Source: Mycobacterium sp. M26 (GTDB taxonomy: Bacteria > Actinomycetota > Actinomycetes > Mycobacteriales > Mycobacteriaceae). From it: a DNA stretch of 64,000 nucleotides. The translations under genes and the position numbers were made by a program. Every line of letters begins with the position of its first letter. Position 1 is the stretch's first letter. The stretch is from the NCBI RefSeq assembly GCF_001494595.1, contig NZ_LN929908.1, forward strand, positions 1,897,716-1,961,715, read 5' to 3'. Shown here piece after piece: positions 43,478-52,792 of this stretch. The notes below the pieces were generated by a model. That model saw only the letters and a program-made list of their open reading frames with translations, searched no databases and had not been told where the DNA came from.

Positions 43478-44386
43478 GTGAAGACGTCGTCCGTGGGCCG
43501 CGCCGGTTCCCAGTGGCCCGCGCTGCTGGCGGTGGTCGTCATGGTCATCGGCTTCACCTACAGCGACGACATCGTCGAGTTCGCCCTCACCGTCATCGGT
43601 GCGTCCGTGAGCGGCTGGCGCTGGTTCGTGCTCGCGATCGACCTCGCCCTGCTGGCCGGTGCCGCCTACCTGAAGTGGCGGATCACCCGGCAGAGTGAAC
43701 CCGGCCTGACGTGGCGACAGTTCCAACCGCGGCTGCTGCACAGTTGGTGGGCGCTCGGCACGGTGGTGGTGCTGGCCCTGCACGTGACGATCATCCTTCT
43801 GGCCGGCGCGGAGAAACACCTGCCGCTGTGGGGCAGCCTGGCCGGTGCGGCGGTCTTCGTGGCGGCGATGGGCCTGGTCCTGGCGTCCACACTGGACACC
43901 AATGCGGCACCGGGGGTTGGCTTGACGCGCCACGGCTGGGCGGTGCCGCTGGTGGCCGGCACCTTCGTTGTCCAGGTGGCGTCGGCGCTGTGGTTTCCGG
44001 TGATCGACTACCGGCCCTCCTGCGCCAACGACATCTCGACCGACTTCTTCGCCCAGATGGTCCAGGTGATCCCGGTGCTGCTGATCACCCTCGGTCTCGA
44101 GATGGGCTTCCTGCGGTGGCGTAACACGGTGATGCGGCCCGCCGATCGGGCCGCACCGCTGCTGACCGTGCTGCTGCTGTGTGTCGCCGAAGGGCTGGCG
44201 TTCTCCATGTTGGTCCACACCGGCGTCGAACACTGCGGGGTGGCCGCCGTCTGGCACGAGTACATCGCCTTCGTGGTCTGTGTCCACGCGACCGCCATCG
44301 GCCTGGCCACTCTGGCGTGGTTGCTCATCGCGGAAAACTCGGCACAACGGCCGGTTCCAGAGGGCGCCGAAGAGCCCAAGGAATGA
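43478..44386 (+). CDS. Polytopic membrane protein of unknown function
   Basis: A 302-residue protein with about eight transmembrane segments (for example ALLAVVVMVIGFTYSDDIVE, ALGTVVVLALHVTIILLAG, PLLTVLLLCVAEGLAFSMLV). Short polar loops and a charged tail ending EGAEEPKE are the only other features. I do not recognise the family. The start is GTG 43478. A 116-bp gap separates it from pheT, so it may have its own promoter. It ends 37 bp before argC, and its 3' end abuts the argC palindrome. Confidence 0.75.
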   Translation: MKTSSVGRAGSQWPALLAVVVMVIGFTYSDDIVEFALTVIGASVSGWRWFVLAIDLALLAGAAYLKWRITRQSEPGLTWRQFQPRLLHSWWALGTVVVLALHVTIILLAGAEKHLPLWGSLAGAAVFVAAMGLVLASTLDTNAAPGVGLTRHGWAVPLVAGTFVVQVASALWFPVIDYRPSCANDISTDFFAQMVQVIPVLLITLGLEMGFLRWRNTVMRPADRAAPLLTVLLLCVAEGLAFSMLVHTGVEHCGVAAVWHEYIAFVVCVHATAIGLATLAWLLIAENSAQRPVPEGAEEPKE

Positions 44387-44394
44387 ATTTGCAT

Positions 44395-44418
44395 GATTCT
44401 GCATAAACATGCAGAATC
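44395..44418. promoter_or_regulatory. Palindrome at the argC start (probable ARG box)
   Basis: A perfect inverted repeat with arms GATTCTGCAT and ATGCAGAATC separated by AAAC. It ends 5 bp before the argC ATG (44424). Its position just before argC, in an operon that encodes ArgR, fits an arginine-repressor site; ArgR sites are AT-rich palindromes. The AT-rich centre may double as the -10 of a nearly leaderless message. ArgR binding is inferred. Confidence 0.7.
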
Positions 44419-44423
44419 GCTGA

Positions 44424-45458
44424 ATGACTTCGGTGGCTGTTGCCGGTGCTAGCGGTTATGCCGGCGGTGAGATCCTACGGCTCCTGCTCGGCCACCCCGC
44501 CTACGCCGACGGCAGGCTGACCATCGGCGCGCTCACCGCCGCCGCCAGCGCGGGTTCGCCGCTCTCCGAGCACCACCCCCATCTGCTGCCGCTGGCCGAC
44601 CGGGTACTGCAGCCCACTGACGTCGATGTGCTGAGCGGGCACGACGTCGTGTTCCTGGGCCTTCCGCACGGCAACTCGGCGGAGTTGGCCGAGCAGCTAG
44701 GCCCCGACACCGTGATCATCGACTGCGGTGCGGACTTCCGGCTCACCGACGCCGCGGCCTGGGAGCGCTTCTACGGCTCGCCCTACGCCGGAAGCTGGCC
44801 CTACGGGCTGCCCGAGCTGCCGGGCAACCGGGAACGGCTGCGCGGGGCGACCCGCATCGCGGTGCCCGGCTGCTACCCGACGGCCGCGCTGCTGGCTCTG
44901 CTGCCTGCCGTGGCCGCCGACCTGGTCGAGCCCGCGGTCACCGTGGTGGCCGTCAGCGGCACCTCCGGTGCGGGCAAGTCGGCCAAGGTCGATCTGCTGG
45001 GTTCGGAGGTCATCGGCTCGGCCCGGGCCTACAACATCGCCGGCGTGCACCGGCACACCCCGGAGATCGCGCAGGGGCTGCGCGCGGTCACCGACCAGCC
45101 GGTGACGGTGTCGTTCACCCCCGTGCTGATCCCCACCTCGCGGGGCATCCTGGCCACCTGCACGGCGCGCACCACCGCGTCGGACTCTGAGATCCGCGCG
45201 GCCTATGACAAGGCTTACGGCGCAGAACCTTTCATCCACCTGCTGCCCGAGGGGCAGTTGCCGCGCACCGGGTCGGTGATCGGCAGCAACGCCGCGCAAC
45301 TGGCGGTCGCCGTGGATGCCGACGCCGGGGTGCTGGTGGCGGTGTGCGCCATCGACAACCTGGTGAAGGGCACCGCCGGTGCAGCGGTGCAGTCGATGAA
45401 CCTGGCGTTGGGATGGCAAGAAACGGAAGGACTGTCGATCGTGGGAGTGGCGCCGTGA
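44424..45458 (+). CDS. argC: N-acetyl-gamma-glutamyl-phosphate reductase
   Basis: A 344-residue NADPH-dependent reductase, third step from glutamate to ornithine. The N-terminal fold reads AVAGASGYAGGEILRLLLGH, the catalytic cysteine is in VPGCYPTAALLALLP, and SGTSGAGKSAKVDL and GVHRHTPEIAQGL follow. It is the first gene of argCJBDFRGH; stops and starts within argC-J-B-D-F-R overlap by 4 bp. Confidence 0.97.
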   Translation: MTSVAVAGASGYAGGEILRLLLGHPAYADGRLTIGALTAAASAGSPLSEHHPHLLPLADRVLQPTDVDVLSGHDVVFLGLPHGNSAELAEQLGPDTVIIDCGADFRLTDAAAWERFYGSPYAGSWPYGLPELPGNRERLRGATRIAVPGCYPTAALLALLPAVAADLVEPAVTVVAVSGTSGAGKSAKVDLLGSEVIGSARAYNIAGVHRHTPEIAQGLRAVTDQPVTVSFTPVLIPTSRGILATCTARTTASDSEIRAAYDKAYGAEPFIHLLPEGQLPRTGSVIGSNAAQLAVAVDADAGVLVAVCAIDNLVKGTAGAAVQSMNLALGWQETEGLSIVGVAP

Positions 45459-46663
45459 GCAAGCTGGTGCGCACGCAGGGCGTCACCGCCCCGGCCGGGT
45501 TCCGCGCCACCGGAATCGCCGCGGGCATCAAGAAGTCCGGAGCACTCGACCTGGCACTGGTGTTCAACGAAGGCCCGGATTACGCCGCGGCCGGGGTGTT
45601 CACCCGCAATCAGGTCAAGGCCGCCCCGGTGCTGTGGAGCCAGCAGGTGCTGACCACCGGGCGGCTGCGCGCCGTGCTGCTGAACTCCGGTGGTGCCAAC
45701 GCCTGCACCGGTGCCCTCGGTTTCCAGGACACCCACGCCACGGCCGAGGCGGTGGCCGCCGCGTTGTCGGAGTGGGGCACCGAGACCGGTCCTATCGAGA
45801 TCGCCGTCTGCTCGACGGGACTGATCGGTGACCGGCTGCCAATGGATAGGGTGCTGGCCGGTGTCACCGAGATCGTGCATGAACTGGGCGGCGGTCTCAC
45901 CGGGGGTGAGGAAGCCGCCCGGGCCATCATGACCACCGACACCGTGCCCAAACAGGTTGCGCTGCATCACAGCCCCGACTCGGGACAGAACTGGACGGTT
46001 GGCGGAATGGCCAAGGGCGCGGGCATGCTGGCCCCGTCGCTGGCCACCATGCTGGTGGTGCTCACCACCGATGCGGTGGCCGACGCCGAGGCGCTGAACA
46101 CCGCGCTGCGCCGCGCCACTGCCAAGACCTTCGATCGGCTCGACGTCGACGGCAGCTGCTCCACCAACGACACGGTGCTGCTGCTGGCCTCCGGGGCCAG
46201 CGAGATCGCGCCCAGCCAGGCCGATCTCGACGAGGCCGTGTTGCGGGTGTGCGATGACCTATGCGCGCAGCTGCAGGCCGACGCCGAGGGAGTGACCAAG
46301 CGGGTGGCGATCACCGTCACCGGCGCGCCGACCGAGGCCGACGCCGTCACCGCCGCGCGGGTGATCGCCCGCGACAGCCTGGTCAAGACCGCGCTGTTCG
46401 GTTCCGACCCGAACTGGGGCCGGGTGCTGGCCGCCGTCGGCATGGTGCCGTTCCCGATCGAGCACGAGCGGATCACCGTGTCCTTCAATGGTTTCCCGGT
46501 GTGTGTCGACGGTGCCGGGGCGCCCGGCGCCCGTGACGTCGACCTGTCCGGACCCGATATCGACGTCACGGTCGCTCTCAACCTCGGTGACGGTCAGGCC
46601 ACCATCCGCACCACCGACCTGTCGCACGCCTACGTCGAAGAGAACTCGGCGTACAGCTCATGA
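45455..46663 (+). CDS. argJ: Bifunctional glutamate N-acetyltransferase / ornithine acetyltransferase
   Basis: A 402-residue proenzyme that recycles the acetyl group from acetylornithine to glutamate. GGMAKGAGMLAPSLATML contains the self-cleavage site (between Ala and Thr of LATML), giving two chains whose new N-terminal threonine is catalytic. Other conserved text is LLNSGGANACTG, VCSTGLIGDRLPM and KTALFGSDPNWGRVLAAVG. Start GTG 45455 overlaps the argC stop. Confidence 0.97.
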   Translation: MSKLVRTQGVTAPAGFRATGIAAGIKKSGALDLALVFNEGPDYAAAGVFTRNQVKAAPVLWSQQVLTTGRLRAVLLNSGGANACTGALGFQDTHATAEAVAAALSEWGTETGPIEIAVCSTGLIGDRLPMDRVLAGVTEIVHELGGGLTGGEEAARAIMTTDTVPKQVALHHSPDSGQNWTVGGMAKGAGMLAPSLATMLVVLTTDAVADAEALNTALRRATAKTFDRLDVDGSCSTNDTVLLLASGASEIAPSQADLDEAVLRVCDDLCAQLQADAEGVTKRVAITVTGAPTEADAVTAARVIARDSLVKTALFGSDPNWGRVLAAVGMVPFPIEHERITVSFNGFPVCVDGAGAPGARDVDLSGPDIDVTVALNLGDGQATIRTTDLSHAYVEENSAYSS

Positions 46664-47532
46664 CCGTCAGCACCCAGACCAAGGCCGCGGTCCTCGCCGA
46701 AGCACTGCCGTGGCTCAAGGCGCTGCACGGCAAGATCGTCGTGGTCAAGTACGGCGGTAACGCCATGACCGATGATCTGCTCAAGGCCGCGTTCGCCGCC
46801 GACATGGTGTTCCTGCGCAATGTCGGCAGCTATCCCGTCGTCGTCCACGGCGGTGGGCCGCAGATTTCCGCCATGCTCAAGAAGCTCGGCATCGCAGGCG
46901 ATTTCAAGGGCGGCTTTCGGGTCACCACCCCGGAAGTGCTCGACGTCGCCCGGATGGTGCTGTTCGGTCAGGTCGGCCGTGAGCTGGTGAACCTGATCAA
47001 CAGCCACGGCCCGTACGCGGTCGGTCTGACCGGTGAAGACGCCCAGCTGTTCACCGCAGTGCGGCGCAGCGTCACCGTCGACGGGGTGGCCACCGATATC
47101 GGACTGGTCGGCGACGTCGATCACGTCAACACCGCCGCGGTCATGGATCTCATTGCCGCCGGGCGCATTCCGGTGGTCTCGACCATCGCACCCGACGCCG
47201 ACGGGGTGGTGCACAACATCAATGCGGACACCGCCGCGGCCGCCCTGGCCCAGGCGCTGGGTGCCGAGAAGTTGTTGATGCTCACCGATGTCGAGGGTCT
47301 CTATACCCGGTGGCCCGACCGCGAGTCACTGGTCAGCGAGATCGACACCGTAACCCTGAACCAGCTGCTGCCCAGCCTGGAGTCGGGCATGGTGCCCAAG
47401 ATCGAAGCCTGCCTGCGCGCCGTGGAGGGCGGGGTGCCCAGCGCCCACGTCATCGACGGCCGCGTCGAGCACTGCGTGCTGGTGGAACTGTTCACGGATG
47501 AGGGGACGGGGACGAAGGTGGTGGGAGTATGA
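46660..47532 (+). CDS. argB: N-acetylglutamate kinase
   Basis: A 290-residue amino-acid kinase, second step of arginine synthesis and usually the arginine-inhibited one. Seen are IVVVKYGGNAMTDDLLK, VVVHGGGPQISAMLKKLGI, GLVGDVDHVNTAAV, IPVVSTIAPDADGVVHNINA and KLLMLTDVEGLYTRWPD. An N-terminal helix of about 25 residues precedes the fold, as in arginine-sensitive hexameric forms. Overlaps argJ and argD by ATGA. Confidence 0.97.
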   Translation: MTVSTQTKAAVLAEALPWLKALHGKIVVVKYGGNAMTDDLLKAAFAADMVFLRNVGSYPVVVHGGGPQISAMLKKLGIAGDFKGGFRVTTPEVLDVARMVLFGQVGRELVNLINSHGPYAVGLTGEDAQLFTAVRRSVTVDGVATDIGLVGDVDHVNTAAVMDLIAAGRIPVVSTIAPDADGVVHNINADTAAAALAQALGAEKLLMLTDVEGLYTRWPDRESLVSEIDTVTLNQLLPSLESGMVPKIEACLRAVEGGVPSAHVIDGRVEHCVLVELFTDEGTGTKVVGV

Positions 47533-48734
47533 GCGGCGGGCAGGAGCGCAGCGACTCGGGGGATCAACACAGCCTGTTGGACCGCTGGCAGTCGGTCATG
47601 ATGAACAACTACGGCACCCCGCCGGTCGCGCTGGTCAGCGGCGACGGGGCCGTGGTCACCGACGAGAGCGGCAAGACCTACGTGGATCTGCTGGCCGGTA
47701 TCGCGGTCAACATCCTCGGCCATCGCCACCCCGCGGTCATCGAGGCCGTCACCACCCAGCTCAACACGTTGGGCCACACTTCGAACCTGTACGCCACCGA
47801 ACCCGGTGTCGCACTGGCCGAAGCGCTCGTCGACCAGCTCGGGGCGCCGGCCCGGGCGTTCTTCTGCAACTCCGGTGCCGAGGCCAACGAGATCGCCTTC
47901 AAACTCACCCGGCTGACCGGGCGCACCAAACTGGTCGCCGCCGAGAACGCCTTCCACGGCCGCACCATGGGTGCGCTGGCGCTCACCGGTCAACCCGCCA
48001 AACAGGCTCCGTTCGAACCGCTTCCGGGCTACGTCACCCACGTGCCCTACGGCGACGTCGAGGCCTTGGCGGCCGCCGTGGACGATGACACCGCGGCAGT
48101 GTTCCTCGAACCGATCATGGGGGAGGGCGGCGTCGTCGTCCCACCGGCCGGGTACCTGGTGGCGGCTCGCGAGATCACCAGCCGCCACGGCGCGCTGCTG
48201 GTGCTCGACGAGGTCCAGACCGGGGTGGGCCGCACCGGTGCGTTTTTCGCCCACCAGCACGACGGCATCACCCCGGACGTCGTCACGCTTGCCAAGGGTC
48301 TCGGCGGCGGCCTGCCGATCGGAGCGTGCCTGGCCATCGGACCGGCAGCCGATCTGATGACACCGGGCTTGCACGGCAGCACATTCGGCGGCAACCCGGT
48401 GTGCACCGCTGCGGCACTCGCGGTGCTGCGGGTGCTGGCCGCCGAGGATCTGGTCGAACGCGCCGACGTGCTGGGCAAGACCCTCAGCCACGGTATCGAG
48501 GCGCTGGATCACCCGCTGGTCGACCATGTCCGCGGGCGCGGGTTGCTGCGCGGCGTGGTGCTCACCGCCCCGCAGGGCAAGGTGATCGAGACCGCCGCAC
48601 GCGACGCCGGCTTCCTGGTCAACGCCGCCGCACCCGACGTGATCCGGCTGGCTCCGCCACTGATCATCACCGAGGCGCAGATCGACAGCTTCCTCACCGC
48701 CCTGCCCGACATCCTCGAAAAGGCAGCCCCATGA
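47529..48734 (+). CDS. argD: Acetylornithine aminotransferase
   Basis: A 401-residue class III PLP aminotransferase. VFFCNSGAEAN-type text (AFFCNSGAEANEIAFKLTRL), AFHGRTMGALALTG, LVLDEVQTGVGRTGAFFAHQ and the PLP lysine in VTLAKGLGGGLPIGACLAIG are present. It may also act in lysine/diaminopimelate synthesis, as is known for ArgD elsewhere. The N-terminus (MSGGQERSDSG, then DQHSLLDRWQ) holds a 24-bp repeat shared with lysX, ahead of the conserved WQSVMMNNYGTPP. Confidence 0.96.
   Translation: MSGGQERSDSGDQHSLLDRWQSVMMNNYGTPPVALVSGDGAVVTDESGKTYVDLLAGIAVNILGHRHPAVIEAVTTQLNTLGHTSNLYATEPGVALAEALVDQLGAPARAFFCNSGAEANEIAFKLTRLTGRTKLVAAENAFHGRTMGALALTGQPAKQAPFEPLPGYVTHVPYGDVEALAAAVDDDTAAVFLEPIMGEGGVVVPPAGYLVAAREITSRHGALLVLDEVQTGVGRTGAFFAHQHDGITPDVVTLAKGLGGGLPIGACLAIGPAADLMTPGLHGSTFGGNPVCTAAALAVLRVLAAEDLVERADVLGKTLSHGIEALDHPLVDHVRGRGLLRGVVLTAPQGKVIETAARDAGFLVNAAAPDVIRLAPPLIITEAQIDSFLTALPDILEKAAP
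47538..47561 (+). repeat. 24-bp dispersed coding repeat, copy in argD
   Basis: GGGCAGGAGCGCAGCGACTC followed by GGGG, differing from the lysX copy (4832-4855, minus strand) by one base. It encodes GGQERSDSG in the non-conserved N-terminus of ArgD, in the same reading frame as in LysX. Confidence 0.65.
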
Positions 48735-49660
48735 GCACACTTCGGCACTTCCTGCGCGACGACGACCTGTCACCGGCCGAACAGGCCGAGGTGCTCGAAC
48801 TCGCCGCGACTCTCAAGAAGGAGCCGCTGAGCCGGCGTCCCCTGGAGGGGCCGCGCGGGGTGGCGGTGATCTTCGACAAGAACTCCACCCGCACCCGGTT
48901 CTCCTTCGAGATCGGCATCGCCCAACTCGGCGGGCATGCGGTGGTGGTCGACGGTCGCGCTACCCAGCTCGGCCGGGAGGAGACCCTGGAGGACACCGGA
49001 CGGGTGCTCTCGCGCTACGTCGACGCGATCGTGTGGCGCACCTTCGCCCAGAAGCGGTTGAACGCCATGGCTTCTGCGTCCACCGCTCCGGTGGTCAATG
49101 CGTTGTCTGACGAATTCCACCCCTGCCAGGTGCTCGCCGACCTGCAGACCCTGGTCGAGCGCAAGGGCTCGCTGGGCGGTCTGCGGATGACCTACTTCGG
49201 TGACGGCGCCAACAACATGGCGCACTCGCTGATGCTGGGCGGGGTCACCGCCGGGGTGCACGTCACCATCGCCGCCCCGGCCGGTTTCGAACCCGATCCG
49301 CGGTTCGTGGCCGCCGCTGAGCAGCGTGGTGCCCAGACCGGCGCCACCGTGACGCTCACCTCCGATGCCACCGCCGCGGCCAAGGGTGCCGATGTGCTGG
49401 TCACCGACACCTGGACGTCGATGGGGCAGGAGAACGACGGTCTGGACCGTGTCGGTCCGTTCAAACCCTTCCAGGTCAACGCCGAACTGCTGTCGCACGC
49501 CGACTCGGAAGCGGTTGTACTGCACTGTCTTCCGGCTCACCGCGGATTCGAGATCACCGACGAGGTGATCGACGGGCCGCACAGCGCGGTGTGGGATGAA
49601 GCAGAGAACCGGCTGCACGCCCAGAAGGCACTCCTGGTCTGGTTACTGGACAAGCGATGA
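48731..49660 (+). CDS. argF: Ornithine carbamoyltransferase, anabolic
   Basis: A 309-residue transcarbamylase forming citrulline. Carbamoyl-phosphate motif FDKNSTRTRFSFEIG, FHPCQVLADLQTL, DTWTSMGQEND and the ornithine-site HCLPAHRGFEITDEVIDG are all intact. Start ATG 48731 overlaps the argD stop; the frame extends upstream inside argD only as a shadow. Confidence 0.97.
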   Translation: MSTLRHFLRDDDLSPAEQAEVLELAATLKKEPLSRRPLEGPRGVAVIFDKNSTRTRFSFEIGIAQLGGHAVVVDGRATQLGREETLEDTGRVLSRYVDAIVWRTFAQKRLNAMASASTAPVVNALSDEFHPCQVLADLQTLVERKGSLGGLRMTYFGDGANNMAHSLMLGGVTAGVHVTIAAPAGFEPDPRFVAAAEQRGAQTGATVTLTSDATAAAKGADVLVTDTWTSMGQENDGLDRVGPFKPFQVNAELLSHADSEAVVLHCLPAHRGFEITDEVIDGPHSAVWDEAENRLHAQKALLVWLLDKR

Positions 49661-50142
49661 CCACCGAAGTCAGCTCCACCCGCGCCGGACGGCAGGCCAG
49701 GATCGTGGCGATCCTGTCCTCGCAGTCGGTGCACAGCCAGAGCGAGTTGGCCGCGCTGCTGGCCGACGAGGGGATCGAGGTCACCCAGGCGACGCTGTCG
49801 CGTGACCTCGAGGAGCTGGGTGCGGTCAAGCTGCGCGGCGCCGACGGCGGGGTGGGCGTCTACGTCGTCCCCGAGGACGGCAGTCCGGTGCGCGGGGTGT
49901 CCGGTGGCACCGAGCGGATGTCGCGGCTGCTGGGTGATCTGTTGGTGTCCACCGACGCCAGCGGTAATCTCGCCGTGCTGCGTACCCCGCCGGGCGCGGC
50001 GCACTACCTTGCCAGTGCAATCGACCGGGCAGCGTTGCCCGACGTCGTGGGCACCATCGCCGGCGACGACACCATCCTGGTGGTGGCCCGTGAGCCGATG
50101 ACCGGTGCCGAGCTGGCCACCATGTTCGAAAACATCCGATAG
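49657..50142 (+). CDS. argR: Arginine repressor ArgR
   Basis: A 161-residue repressor. The winged-helix N-terminus contains QSELAALLADEGIEVTQATL and SRDLEELGAVKLRG, and the arginine-binding trimerisation domain contains ASAIDRAALPDVVGTIAGDD and TILVVAREP. It lies inside the operon it should control and overlaps argF by ATGA; the palindrome at 44395-44418 is the probable operator. argG follows after 24 bp with its own RBS (AAAGGAG). Confidence 0.97.
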   Translation: MTTEVSSTRAGRQARIVAILSSQSVHSQSELAALLADEGIEVTQATLSRDLEELGAVKLRGADGGVGVYVVPEDGSPVRGVSGGTERMSRLLGDLLVSTDASGNLAVLRTPPGAAHYLASAIDRAALPDVVGTIAGDDTILVVAREPMTGAELATMFENIR

Positions 50143-50166
50143 AGCCCACAACAAAGGAGACACTTC

Positions 50167-51366
<1,200 letters not shown>

Positions 51367-51382
51367 CCCGCAGCGGGCAGCG

Positions 51383-52792
51383 ATGAGCACCAACGAAGGG
51401 TCGCTGTGGGGCGGGCGATTCGCCGACGGGCCGTCGCCCGCGCTGGCAGCCCTGAGCAAGTCCACCCACTTCGACTGGGTGCTGGCCCCGTATGACATCG
51501 CGGCCTCGAAGGCACACGCCAAGGTGTTGCATCGCGCCGGGCTGCTCACCGACGAGCAGCGCGACGGATTGCTGGCCGGGCTGGACAGTCTGGGTAGTGA
51601 CGTCGCCGACGGCAGCTTCGTCCCGCTGGCCACCGACGAGGATGTGCACGGCGCGCTGGAGCGCGGCCTGATCGATCGGGTCGGCGCGGATCTCGGGGGG
51701 CGGTTGCGGGCCGGCCGGTCCCGCAACGACCAGGTGGCCACGCTCTTCCGGATGTGGTTGCGCGACGCCATGAGTCGGGTCGCCGCCGGCGCGCTGGAGG
51801 TGGTCTCGGCGCTGGCCACCCAGGCCGCCGCCCATCCCACGGCGATCATGCCCGGCAAGACCCACCTGCAGGCCGCACAGCCCGTGCTGCTGGCGCACCA
51901 TCTGCTGGCCCATGCCCATCCGCTGCTGCGCGACGTCGACCGGATCGTCGACTTCGACCGGCGCACTGCGGTGTCCCCGTACGGCTCCGGGGCGCTGGCC
52001 GGTTCGTCACTGGGACTGGATCCCGATGCGATCGCCGAGGAACTCGGTTTCGCCGCGGCCAGCGACAACTCGATCGACGCCACCGCCTCCCGCGACTTCG
52101 CCGCCGAGGCCGCCTTCGTGCTGGCGATGATCGGTGTCGACCTGTCCCGGCTGGCCGAGGACATCATCCTCTGGAGCACAACCGAATTCGGCTACGCCAC
52201 CCTGCACGACTCGTGGTCGACCGGTAGCTCGATCATGCCGCAGAAGAAGAACCCGGATATCGCCGAACTCGCGCGCGGCAAGTCCGGCCGGCTGATCGGC
52301 AACCTGACCGGCCTGCTGGCCACGCTGAAGGCGCAGCCGCTGGCCTACAACAGGGACCTCCAGGAGGACAAGGAGCCGGTATTCGACTCGGTGGCCCAAC
52401 TGGAGCTGGTGCTGCCCGCCATGGCCGGGCTGGTCGCCACCCTGACCTTCGACGAGGATCGGATGGCCGCGCTGGCGCCGGCCGGTTACACCCTGGCCAC
52501 CGATATCGCTGAATGGCTGGTGCGCCAAGGAGTTCCGTTCCGCGTCGCCCACGAGGCCGCGGGCGCGGCGGTCCGCACCGCTGAGGGCCGGGGTGTCGGC
52601 CTCGACGAACTCACCGATGACGAACTGGCTGCGATCAGCGAGGCGCTCACCCCGGACGTGCGCGAGGTGCTGACCGTGGACGGGTCGGTGTCCTCCCGCG
52701 ACGCCCGCGGCGGGACCGCACCGGTGCAGGTGGCCAAGCAACTCGCCGTGGTGCGCGATACCGCCGACAGGTTGCGGCTGCGCCTGCGGTGA
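51383..52792 (+). CDS. argH: Argininosuccinate lyase
   Basis: A 469-residue fumarase/aspartase-superfamily lyase, last step of arginine synthesis. LWGGRFADGPSPALAALSKS opens the protein, EDVHGALERGLIDRVG and RSRNDQVATLFRMWLRD follow, and the signature loop is GSSIMPQKKNPDIAELARGK with the catalytic serine. ATG 51383 is the start; 16 bp separate it from argG. Its stop overlaps the GTG of the following MFS gene. Confidence 0.97.
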   Translation: MSTNEGSLWGGRFADGPSPALAALSKSTHFDWVLAPYDIAASKAHAKVLHRAGLLTDEQRDGLLAGLDSLGSDVADGSFVPLATDEDVHGALERGLIDRVGADLGGRLRAGRSRNDQVATLFRMWLRDAMSRVAAGALEVVSALATQAAAHPTAIMPGKTHLQAAQPVLLAHHLLAHAHPLLRDVDRIVDFDRRTAVSPYGSGALAGSSLGLDPDAIAEELGFAAASDNSIDATASRDFAAEAAFVLAMIGVDLSRLAEDIILWSTTEFGYATLHDSWSTGSSIMPQKKNPDIAELARGKSGRLIGNLTGLLATLKAQPLAYNRDLQEDKEPVFDSVAQLELVLPAMAGLVATLTFDEDRMAALAPAGYTLATDIAEWLVRQGVPFRVAHEAAGAAVRTAEGRGVGLDELTDDELAAISEALTPDVREVLTVDGSVSSRDARGGTAPVQVAKQLAVVRDTADRLRLRLR

